Part shown: piece after piece, positions 1 through 5,168 of the stretch
Numbering within the stretch: the first letter of the stretch is position 1
How the letters are laid out: every line of letters starts with the position of its first letter
From: Sulfurovum sp.
GTDB taxonomy: Bacteria > Campylobacterota > Campylobacteria > Campylobacterales > Sulfurovaceae
Length of the DNA stretch: 5,180 bases
Assembly (NCBI GenBank): GCA_020726085.1
Contig: DYTG01000115.1
Coordinates: 1 to 5,180 of the forward strand
Direction: 5' to 3'
Made by a program: the position numbers and the translations under genes
The notes under the pieces: generated by a model
What the model saw: only the letters and a program-made list of their open reading frames with translations
Database searches by the model: none
What the model was told of the DNA's origin: nothing

Positions 1-29
1 ATAATAATTAAAAAAACCGAAAGGGCATC

Positions 30-560
30 ATGATTGTTTGTGCAGGTAACGATGAGGTCTTTGATTTTGCTACGCCTATTGGGGTAGGGCTATTGGATAG
101 TGCTATTAACCTTACTCGAATATGCTTGATGAATCCGCCTGAATTTATTTTATTTATAGGTAGTGCAGGGAGCTATGGGGAAAGAGAGATTTTTGATATT
201 GTAGAGTCCAAAAGTGCTACCAATATCGAAAACAGTTTTTTCAATGCTGCTTCTTATACCCCTATTGAAAATGTAGTCTCGACGGCTCAAAATATAGAAA
301 ATGAGATATTGATAAACTCCTCCAACTACATCACCACCGATAAAACTCTTGGCAAATACTATTTGTCGCACAATATCGGACTTGAAAACATGGAGTTTTA
401 CGCCGTCGCTAAAGTCGCTAAGGCGTTTGATGTTCCTATGGGTGGAGTTTTTATCGTCACCAACTACTGCGACTCCCATGCCCACAAAGCGTTCAAAGCC
501 AACCATAAAGAAGCAATGAGGCGACTAAGTGAGTATATAAAGCGACGAAGCCTCAATTGA
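30..560 (+). CDS. Nucleoside phosphorylase-family protein (PNP/MTAN-like), short form
   Basis: The 176-aa product resembles the PNP_UDP_1 superfamily, which cleaves purine nucleosides phosphorolytically or hydrolyses methylthioadenosine/S-adenosylhomocysteine in the cytoplasm. Visible marks are a glycine-rich FIGSAGSYG loop (about residues 42-50, phosphate/ribose side), the ENMEFYAVA segment (119-127, matching the Met-Glu ribose-binding motif) and TNYCDSHAH (144-152), whose Asp148 sits where the family places its catalytic Asp. The N-terminal MIVCAGN and the following ATPIGVGL segment look intact, so this is probably not a 5' truncation. At 176 aa it is shorter than typical family members (about 230-270 aa), so the substrate cannot be named. 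The ATG at 30 follows a modest AAGGG at 21-25. The stop codon lies within the -35 element of the next promoter. The fold assignment is fairly secure; the exact reaction is inferred. Confidence 0.75.
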   Translation: MIVCAGNDEVFDFATPIGVGLLDSAINLTRICLMNPPEFILFIGSAGSYGEREIFDIVESKSATNIENSFFNAASYTPIENVVSTAQNIENEILINSSNYITTDKTLGKYYLSHNIGLENMEFYAVAKVAKAFDVPMGGVFIVTNYCDSHAHKAFKANHKEAMRRLSEYIKRRSLN

Positions 561-585
561 CAATATTGGGTTATTTATATACAAT
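557..585 (+). promoter_or_regulatory. Consensus-like sigma70 promoter upstream of the antitoxin-rlmN genes
   Basis: A perfect TTGACA (557-562) is followed by exactly 17 bp and then TACAAT (580-585, 5 of 6 matches to TATAAT) in a very AT-rich stretch. Transcription would begin near 592, giving a leader of about 22 nt that carries the AAGGAG site of the gene at 614. The -35 box contains the TGA stop codon (558-560) of the upstream gene. Campylobacterota promoters often lack a recognisable -35, so a full match is notable. This is a prediction from sequence only. Confidence 0.6.
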
Positions 586-601
586 ACATTTAATACACAA
601 A

Positions 602-609
602 AAGGAGAT
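602..609 (+). promoter_or_regulatory. Ribosome binding site fixing the start at 614
   Basis: AAGGAGAT is a near-perfect anti-16S match, with its GGAG core 6 nt before the ATG at 614. It decides the start: the open frame runs back to a TTG at 557, but that codon lies in the promoter, has no good Shine-Dalgarno sequence and would add 19 residues with no family resemblance. Confidence 0.8.
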
Positions 610-613
610 AGTC

Positions 614-850
614 ATGCTAACTGTTGGAATTGGTGAGATTCAAAAAAATACCGCAATCTTTGCCCATCTTGCACAAGCCATAGAGATTGTCAATAGAGAC
701 AAAAAAGCGCTTTTGACGATTGTTTATCTCGCACAACAACTTGGTATTATTGATTTAGTAGCAGGAAAATATCAAGACCGTATTCCCAAAACCACACTTA
801 GCATAGATGAAATCAAAGCGATAGCGATGGAAAAGAAGTATGGTCTATAA
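614..850 (+). CDS. Phd/YefM-like antitoxin, solitary
   Basis: This 78-aa protein looks like a type II toxin-antitoxin antitoxin of the Phd/YefM-like kind. Residues 1-40 (VGIGEIQKNTAIFAHL and onward through the IVNRDKKALLTIVY strand) match the N-terminal DNA-binding and dimerisation part as I remember it. The tail SIDEIKAIAMEKKYGL (63-78) looks like the amphipathic helix that wraps a partner toxin. Such antitoxins neutralise a toxin, often a RelE/ParE-type RNase, and repress their own operon. No toxin gene follows: rlmN begins 10 nt after the stop, and the upstream gene is a metabolic enzyme. The gene has its own strong promoter and ribosome binding site, so it is probably expressed. It may be the remnant of a lost pair, a trans-acting antitoxin or a repurposed regulator. 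The family call is by pattern resemblance. Confidence 0.6.
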   Translation: MLTVGIGEIQKNTAIFAHLAQAIEIVNRDKKALLTIVYLAQQLGIIDLVAGKYQDRIPKTTLSIDEIKAIAMEKKYGL

Positions 851-860
851 GGAAAAACCC

Positions 861-1937
861 ATGAACTCACCTAAACCATCCATTCAAGACTTTACACAAG
901 AAGAGCTTTTAGAGTATGTCAAACCCGCTTTTAGGATTAAGCAGATTTACAATTGGGTCTATCATAAATATGTTGATAGCTTCGAGGAGATGAAAAATTT
1001 GCCCAAAGCGATGCAACAGCAACTCAATGAAAAATTCATTATCAACCCTCTCAAAATCGCCAAAGTGCAAAAGAGTATGGATGGCTCTATCAAATACCTC
1101 TTTGAACTTTACGATGGACATACCATTGAAGCGGTATTGCTCCTCATGAAGCCCAAACAGTACCATGAAGATGGCACCATCAAACACCACGAACGCTATA
1201 CGGTTTGCATTTCATCGCAAGTAGGATGCAAAGTGGGGTGTGCTTTTTGTTTGACGGCAAAAGGGGGTTTTGTACGCAACCTTACCGCTGGGGAGATTGT
1301 CGCTCAGTTGTTGCTCATCAAAAAAGATAACGATATAGAAGCCAATCGGCGACTCAATATTGTCTATATGGGCATGGGTGAACCGTTGGATAACCTAGAA
1401 AACGTCGTCAAAGCCATTCAAATTTTTTCAGCTCAAGATGGGATGGATATATCCCCCAATCGTCAAACCGTTTCAACTTCGGGGCTAAGTCACAAAATTG
1501 AAAAATTGGGCAAATTGGATTTGGGTATTAATCTAGCCATTTCGCTCCATGCCGTCGATGATGCCTTGCGACAAAAACTTATGCCTATCAACAAAGCCTA
1601 CAATATTGCTTCGATTATCGATGTGGTGCGTCACTTTCCTATCAACTCGCGCAAACGGGTAATGTTTGAGTATTTGGTAATCAAAGAGATTAACGATGGT
1701 TTGGATGCCGCCAAAAAACTACTCAAACTCCTTGATGGTATCAAAGCAAAGGTGAATTTGATATACTTCAATCCTTACGAAAATACCGAGTTTAAACGCC
1801 CCAATGAAGCCGATATGGTTGCATTTCAAGAGTACCTCACCAAGAGGGGATTGCTCTGCACCATCCGCGAATCCAAAGGATTAGATATATCCGCAGCGTG
1901 CGGACAACTTAGAGAAGAGGAGAAAAGAGATGTTTGA
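861..1937 (+). CDS. rlmN: 23S rRNA (adenine2503-C2)/tRNA adenine37-C2 methyltransferase RlmN
   Basis: This 358-aa radical-SAM enzyme methylates C2 of A2503 in 23S rRNA, and in many bacteria A37 of some tRNAs, which affects decoding accuracy. The [4Fe-4S] motif CX3CX2C is at Cys123, Cys127 and Cys130 (VGCKVGCAFCLTAKGG). GMGEP at 171-175 is the SAM-binding segment. Cys347 in SAACGQL corresponds to the cysteine that carries the methyl group in E. coli RlmN (Cys355 there), Cys116 to E. coli Cys118, and Glu90 to E. coli Glu105. All key residues are present and the length is normal. I chose the ATG at 861 because AAGGA (849-853) lies 7 nt upstream and the protein then starts like its relatives. An in-frame ATG at 840 would add seven residues inside the antitoxin gene. 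The Shine-Dalgarno sequence overlaps the antitoxin stop codon, which suggests translational coupling. The 3' end overlaps the next small gene by 8 nt. Confidence 0.95.
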   Translation: MNSPKPSIQDFTQEELLEYVKPAFRIKQIYNWVYHKYVDSFEEMKNLPKAMQQQLNEKFIINPLKIAKVQKSMDGSIKYLFELYDGHTIEAVLLLMKPKQYHEDGTIKHHERYTVCISSQVGCKVGCAFCLTAKGGFVRNLTAGEIVAQLLLIKKDNDIEANRRLNIVYMGMGEPLDNLENVVKAIQIFSAQDGMDISPNRQTVSTSGLSHKIEKLGKLDLGINLAISLHAVDDALRQKLMPINKAYNIASIIDVVRHFPINSRKRVMFEYLVIKEINDGLDAAKKLLKLLDGIKAKVNLIYFNPYENTEFKRPNEADMVAFQEYLTKRGLLCTIRESKGLDISAACGQLREEEKRDV

Positions 1938-2037
1938 AGCCACAATTGATGAGATTTTATTTTTATTTATAGTAGCGGTTGTGATTGTCGGAGTAGGGTG
2001 GTTTATGTACGATGCCCGAGATGAGCATGAAAAATAG
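1930..2037 (+). CDS. Small single-span membrane protein (35 aa), unknown function
   Basis: This short gene starts at an ATG inside the last codons of rlmN, in a different frame, overlapping it by 8 nt. A strong AAGAGGAG site (1915-1922) lies 7 nt upstream. The product begins MFEATIDEI, has one hydrophobic helix at about residues 9-27 (ILFLFIVAVVIVGVGWFMY, with a GVG kink) and ends in a charged tail, DARDEHEK. The acidic N-terminus and mixed-charge C-terminus leave its orientation uncertain. The ribosome binding site, the stop-start overlap and the uninterrupted membrane helix argue that it is translated rather than chance. I do not recognise a family. Proteins of this shape are often accessory subunits or regulators of larger membrane complexes, but nothing here names a partner. 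Confidence 0.6.
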   Translation: MFEATIDEILFLFIVAVVIVGVGWFMYDARDEHEK

Positions 2038-2045
2038 AGCCTATT

Positions 2046-2061
2046 TGTTTCACGTGAAACA
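2046..2061. other. parS: parS centromere-like site 1 (ParB-binding palindrome)
   Basis: TGTTTCACGTGAAACA is a perfect 16-bp palindrome and matches the widely conserved bacterial chromosomal parS consensus. ParB binds such sites, clamps DNA in a CTP-dependent way, spreads along it, and works with ParA and often SMC to segregate the replicated origin region. This copy begins 8 bp after the stop of the 35-aa gene, in the 79-bp gap between convergent genes, and so carries no coding constraint. A chance exact match in 5.2 kb is on the order of one in a million. ParB binding itself is inferred. Confidence 0.88.
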
Positions 2062-2065
2062 TTAT

Positions 2066-2090
2066 AGATTGCTTCGTGCCTCGTAATGAC
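2066..2090. repeat. Possible dispersed repeat remnant (ATTGCTTCG...CGTAATGAC type)
   Basis: The stretch beginning AGATTGCTTCG and ending CTCGTAATGAC resembles the dispersed intergenic element, seen in many bacterial genomes, whose ends read roughly ATTGCTTCG and CGCAATGAC. The ends are weakly inverted (ATTGC against GTAAT, with one G-T wobble), so it could fold only poorly. It lies 4 bp from parS site 1 between convergent genes, a tolerant place for such an element. Only one copy is in the window, so the repeat status rests on resemblance alone. Confidence 0.35.
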
Positions 2091-2116
2091 TCCATTTAGA
2101 GTTAAAATTTGTAACA

Positions 2117-3046
2117 TCAGCGATTAAATTTACGCCTATTTTTTGCTTCGATTAGCACTTTTTGGGCTTTGAAATCTTCGCAACTGCTAAAAGTGTAGGG
2201 ATTGTTTTTGAAATCAAACTTTAGCCCATTAGCATGGAGCAAAAGTCGATTGGCTCCTGTCTCTATTTTGCGTTCTTCATTGGTTAATCGCTCCTCCAAA
2301 TAGGCTTCACTCACCTCAAAATCTGTCCCATAGAGCGGATCGCCGATAATAGGATGTTTCACGTGAAACAAATGGATACGGATTTGATGGGTTCGCCCCG
2401 TGCAAGGAAAGCACTCCACCAATGTAACATCCAAATTGGCATCATACTCCAAAGGCACAAAATGCGTTTTGGCACTTTTCCCTGTAGCACAAATCATCAC
2501 TTTGTGTTTGGTATTGGCATAATCATCCAATGCTTTAATGGGCATCTCGACGCTCAACTCGTGTTTAAACTCACCATCAATCCATGCCAAATAGCTCTTG
2601 CGAATTTTGCGTTCTTGAAACATAACTTTCAATTGCGACTCTGCCTTGGTATTTTTGGCAGCCAAATAGAGTCCTGAAGTCTCTTGATCGATACGGTGTA
2701 CTCCATTGGCATCTGCACCGCCAAACGTACGCACTTCATCAAGCATAGAGTAAGGGGTAGTCATCTTTTTGGGATGCACCAAAACTCCTGATGGTTTATC
2801 AAAAAGCATAAAATCTGGGGTTGAAAAGATGGGTATATTGCCCCTAGAAATAGGCTTAAAATAGACATATTCAATCTCACCATGCAATACATCACTGCTA
2901 CCATAAATCGACTCTCCATTGACCCAAATACGCCCCTTAGCAATAGCTCTTTGAGCTTGTGCTTGAGTGTAGTTGAAGTGACGCATCAAAAATACAAAAG
3001 CTCGTATCTCTTGGGGGAGTGTGAATTTCTCTTTAACAAAGGGCAT
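2117..3046 (-). CDS. RluA-family RNA pseudouridine synthase
   Basis: This 309-aa enzyme isomerises uridine to pseudouridine in rRNA or tRNA. Residues of about 10-65 form an S4-like RNA-binding region (QRAIAKGRIWVNGESI). The catalytic domain follows: FDKPSGVLVHP (82-92), then VHRIDQETSGL (116-126) with catalytic Asp120, GRTHQIRIHL (217-226), HPIIGDPLYG (231-240) and RLLLHA (267-272). All signature motifs are present and the length is normal for RluA/RluC/RluD relatives, but the target uridine cannot be told. The ATG at 3046 is preceded by GAGGT (complement of 3051-3055) four bases upstream. The gene converges on the rlmN transcript and diverges from purB. Codons for residues 226-231 (LFHVKH) are written entirely by a parS palindrome, which may explain why this copy of the usual H-x-x-x-x-HP segment reads as it does. 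Confidence 0.92.
   Translation of the reverse strand: MPFVKEKFTLPQEIRAFVFLMRHFNYTQAQAQRAIAKGRIWVNGESIYGSSDVLHGEIEYVYFKPISRGNIPIFSTPDFMLFDKPSGVLVHPKKMTTPYSMLDEVRTFGGADANGVHRIDQETSGLYLAAKNTKAESQLKVMFQERKIRKSYLAWIDGEFKHELSVEMPIKALDDYANTKHKVMICATGKSAKTHFVPLEYDANLDVTLVECFPCTGRTHQIRIHLFHVKHPIIGDPLYGTDFEVSEAYLEERLTNEERKIETGANRLLLHANGLKFDFKNNPYTFSSCEDFKAQKVLIEAKNRRKFNR
2355..2370. other. parS: parS centromere-like site 2, inside the pseudouridine synthase gene
   Basis: This is a second exact TGTTTCACGTGAAACA palindrome, 309 bp from the first. It lies within coding DNA on the minus strand, covering the codons for Leu226 to His231 next to the conserved HPIIGDPLYG motif. The flanks differ from those of site 1 (AGGA/AATG here, ATTT/TTAT there), so the identity stops at the 16-bp core, as expected for a protein-binding site rather than a duplicated segment. 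parS sites are often found inside genes in other bacteria. Confidence 0.88.
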
Positions 3047-3071
3047 TTTTACCTCGCTGTAACTGCTAATT

Positions 3072-3080
3072 TGGTATTAT
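3072..3080 (+). promoter_or_regulatory. Candidate extended -10 promoter for purB
   Basis: TGGTATTAT fits an extended -10 (TG, one base, TATTAT). It would start transcription near 3087, leaving a leader of about 43 nt before purB. No clear -35 is seen, which is common in Campylobacterota. It lies in the 83-bp divergent gap 3047-3129. Confidence 0.35.
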
Positions 3081-3100
3081 CTTCTCATAAAAACTATGAC

Positions 3101-3109
3101 ATCATAACA
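3101..3109 (-). promoter_or_regulatory. Candidate extended -10 promoter for the pseudouridine synthase gene
   Basis: On the minus strand this reads TGTTATGAT: TG, one base, then TATGAT (5 of 6 matches to TATAAT). It would initiate near 3094, with a leader of just under 50 nt before the ATG at 3046. The predicted start regions of the two divergent genes overlap, so the polymerases could interfere with each other. Short AT-rich motifs like this occur by chance, so confidence is low. Confidence 0.3.
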
Positions 3110-3129
3110 TAAAAACAGGAAATAGAAAA

Positions 3130-4461
3130 ATGGTAGAACGATACGCACGCAAAGAGATGAGCGAAAAATGGACGCAAGAGGCACGTTATGCAGCGTGGCT
3201 AGAGGTAGAAAAAGCAGCCGTCAAGGCATGGAATAGACTAGGGCTTATCCCCGATGAAGATTGTCGCAAGATTGTTGAAAATGCTACCTTTTGCGTTGAG
3301 CGTATTGAAGAGATTGAAGCGATTACTAAACACGATTTGATTGCATTCAATACCTCCGTATCGGAATCATTGGGTGAAGAGTCTCGATGGTTTCACTACG
3401 GCATGACAAGCTCTGATGCGGTGGATACGGGTGTGGCGTTGCAAATGAAAGCTTCGCTTGAAATGGTTATCGAAGATGTCAAGATGTTGATGGAATCAAT
3501 TAAAACAAGAGCCAATGAGCATAAATTTACACTCATGATAGGACGAAGCCATGGGATTCACGGCGAACCTATTACCTTTGGTTTGACACTGGCTGTTTGG
3601 TACGACGAGATGGCACGACACCTTCTCAATCTCGAACAAACGATGGAGGTTATTGCTGTAGGGCAAATCAGTGGAGCGATGGGGAATTTTGCCCATGCAC
3701 CTTTGGAGCTCGAAGAGTATGCCATGGCGGAGCTTGGACTCAAGCCCGAGCCTTGTTCCAATCAAGTCATTCATCGAGATAGATACGCTAGGTTGGCTAC
3801 TGCTTTGGGGCTGCTGGCTTCATCCATTGAAAAATTTGCGGTTCAAGTACGCCACCTCCAACGAACCGAAGTCTATGAGGCTGAGGAGTATTTTGCCAAA
3901 GGACAAAAAGGAAGCTCCGCCATGCCCCACAAACGTAATCCTATTTTGACCGAAAACATCACGGGACTTACACGAATGATACGCGCCTATGTGACTCCTG
4001 CGATGGAAAACGTCGCTCTTTGGCATGAACGAGACATTAGCCACTCTTCAACGGAGCGATTTTGGTTGCCCGATGCTTTTATTACGACCGATTTTATGCT
4101 TCATCGCATGAACAGTGTCATTGCCAATCTCACCATAATGCCAAAAAATATGATGAAAAACCTCAACCTAACGGGCGGATTGGTCTTTTCTCAAAGAGTA
4201 CTACTGGAGCTACCCAAAGCGGGAGTAAACCGAGAAGATGCTTATAGAATCGTCCAAAGAAACGCCATGCGTGTATGGGAAGAGATCCAGCAAGGCAAAC
4301 CTACCACCAATGAAAAAGGAGAGTCTTTGTATCTTCAATATTTATTAGCCGATGAAGAGTTGTGTAGCTTTATCACGCAAGAGCAAATACAAGAGTGCTT
4401 TAACTATGAGTACTATACCAAAAACGTAGATGCGATTTTCAAAAGAGTATTTGAGAAGTAA
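3130..4461 (+). CDS. purB: Adenylosuccinate lyase PurB
   Basis: This 443-aa cytoplasmic enzyme of the fumarase/aspartase superfamily releases fumarate twice in purine synthesis, from SAICAR to AICAR and from adenylosuccinate to AMP. Substrate and catalytic residues are visible: KHDLIAF (His68), WFHYGMTSSD (His89), RSHGIHGEP (His141, the likely general acid) and the superfamily signature GSSAMPHKRNP (261-271), with the catalytic-loop serines at 262-263. These positions match the numbering I recall for the Bacillus subtilis-type enzyme. The length is normal and the frame is unbroken. AGGAA (3117-3121) lies 8 nt before the ATG. The gene diverges from the pseudouridine synthase gene and appears to be transcribed alone, because 104 bp separate it from the next gene. 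No purine riboswitch or obvious PurR-like operator is visible in its short leader. Confidence 0.97.
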   Translation: MVERYARKEMSEKWTQEARYAAWLEVEKAAVKAWNRLGLIPDEDCRKIVENATFCVERIEEIEAITKHDLIAFNTSVSESLGEESRWFHYGMTSSDAVDTGVALQMKASLEMVIEDVKMLMESIKTRANEHKFTLMIGRSHGIHGEPITFGLTLAVWYDEMARHLLNLEQTMEVIAVGQISGAMGNFAHAPLELEEYAMAELGLKPEPCSNQVIHRDRYARLATALGLLASSIEKFAVQVRHLQRTEVYEAEEYFAKGQKGSSAMPHKRNPILTENITGLTRMIRAYVTPAMENVALWHERDISHSSTERFWLPDAFITTDFMLHRMNSVIANLTIMPKNMMKNLNLTGGLVFSQRVLLELPKAGVNREDAYRIVQRNAMRVWEEIQQGKPTTNEKGESLYLQYLLADEELCSFITQEQIQECFNYEYYTKNVDAIFKRVFEK

Positions 4462-4477
4462 GGGTGGGTGGACTTTT

Positions 4478-4508
4478 GGTTTAGTGTTGGATTTGAAACC
4501 GCTAAACC
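4478..4508. repeat. Inverted repeat downstream of purB
   Basis: GGTTTAGTG (4478-4486) can pair with CGCTAAACC (4500-4508), a 9-bp stem with one T-G wobble around a 13-nt loop. It starts 17 bp after the purB stop. No T-tract follows on either strand, so it is not a standard intrinsic terminator. It might stabilise the purB 3' end or serve as an operator for the next gene. Confidence 0.35.
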
Positions 4509-4519
4509 TACGCTAGACT

Positions 4520-4549
4520 TTGATACCATTTTATGTTATAGTCTATAAA
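4520..4549 (+). promoter_or_regulatory. Candidate promoter for the LprI-like gene
   Basis: TTGATA (4520-4525), 18 bp and TATAAA (4544-4549) make a plausible -35/-10 pair, but transcription would then start close to the AAGGA at 4557-4561. An alternative is the extended -10 TGTTATAGT at 4534-4542, starting near 4549 with a leader of about 17 nt. A 6-bp inverted repeat (TAGACT at 4514-4519, AGTCTA at 4540-4545) brackets the region and could be an operator. The choice between the two is not resolved. Confidence 0.35.
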
Positions 4550-4565
4550 ATATTTTAAGGATTTA

Positions 4566-5168
4566 ATGATGCTCAATGAATTTAAAATGATGCTTCTCTC
4601 GTCTTTTTTGATTGGCTTTGCAAGTGCTGCAAGTTTTGATTGTCAAAAGGCTTCAACCGATGTTGAAAAACGTATCTGTAGCGATACGCAACTCTCTGTG
4701 CTGGACGAAGATTTGGCAAAAGTTTACAAAAATGCACTGCAAAGAGATCCCGATAGAGTCAAAACCCAACAACAACGATGGCTCAAATACACACGCAACG
4801 ATTGCAACACCCCAGGGTGCCTCAAAGATGCCTACAAGTTGCAAATTGATAGACTAAACGGCTTCACCACTCGTCAGTTACGTTCTCTCTCAAAATGGGC
4901 AGGGGATTACAAAATAGACGGGGATGATTTGAGTATCCAATCCTCTCTACACTTTAGCTACACCTCTTTGGGGGGCAATTTGCATTTGTGTATGATTGAG
5001 GGTAAATTTACGGAGAGTATGGGCAAACTCACTTTTGATGACAACTCCAACGATTGTCATATTCGCATTAGCTCAAAAGGTGAAAACCTTGATATCAATA
5101 TCTCAGAGTGTCGCTACTATTGCGGGATGAATGCCTACACAACAAGCGGGATGTTTACCAAACAATAG
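4566..5168 (+). CDS. Exported LprI/DUF1311-type protein with cysteine-rich C-terminal domain
   Basis: This 200-aa protein has a signal peptide: a short N-region with Lys7, a hydrophobic core (MMLLSSFLIGFASA, residues 8-21) and likely cleavage near Ala21/Ala22. It should therefore be periplasmic. Mature residues 22-98 match the LprI/DUF1311 pattern: SFDCQKASTDVEKRICSD (Cys26, Cys38), LDEDLAKVY, QQRWLKYTRNDC (Cys80), then Cys85 and a final helix. The four cysteines probably form two disulfides. Some members of this family inhibit lysozyme; most are uncharacterised. Residues from about 105 to the end (WAGDYKIDGDDLSI to the SGMF terminus) look like a small beta-rich domain with four more cysteines (142, 164, 182, 186). 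Two adjacent ATGs exist; the one at 4569 is better spaced (7 nt) from AAGGA at 4557-4561. The gene appears to be transcribed alone, and its role in this organism is not shown. Confidence 0.8.
   Translation: MMLNEFKMMLLSSFLIGFASAASFDCQKASTDVEKRICSDTQLSVLDEDLAKVYKNALQRDPDRVKTQQQRWLKYTRNDCNTPGCLKDAYKLQIDRLNGFTTRQLRSLSKWAGDYKIDGDDLSIQSSLHFSYTSLGGNLHLCMIEGKFTESMGKLTFDDNSNDCHIRISSKGENLDINISECRYYCGMNAYTTSGMFTKQ

Noticed and set aside
150..506. 118-aa minus-strand reading frame opposite the nucleoside phosphorylase-like gene
   Set aside because: It shows no recognisable domain or ribosome binding site and lies wholly within a better-supported gene. The same holds for the antisense frames opposite rlmN (909-1190) and purB (3496-3774, 3558-3761, 3820-4044).
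557..613. N-terminal extension of the antitoxin gene from a TTG at 557
   Set aside because: The TTG is part of a consensus -35 box and lacks a good ribosome binding site, and the extension has no family resemblance. The ATG at 614 has an AAGGAGAT site at ideal spacing.
840..860. rlmN start at the ATG at 840
   Set aside because: It lies inside the antitoxin gene with a weak ribosome binding site. The ATG at 861 has AAGGA at 7 nt and gives the family's normal N-terminus.
2038..2116. Intrinsic terminator between the convergent genes
   Set aside because: The only other stem is a weak TGACTC/GAGTTA hairpin (2087-2104) without a proper T-tract. The strong palindrome is parS and has no loop suited to a terminator.
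1881..2117. Minus-strand reading frame across the rlmN end and the convergent gap
   Set aside because: Its composition is low-complexity and lacks domain features, it runs antisense to rlmN and the 35-aa gene, and it reads through parS and the repeat-like sequence, so it is a chance frame.
2046..2370. CRISPR-like direct repeat pair
   Set aside because: There are only two 16-bp copies, perfectly palindromic, 309 bp apart, one inside a conserved gene. This fits parS and not a repeat-spacer array.
3241..3260. DnaA-box-like TTATCCCC as an origin signal
   Set aside because: It is a single imperfect match (TTATCCACA expected) inside purB coding sequence, with no cluster and no AT-rich unwinding element, so no replication origin is supported here.
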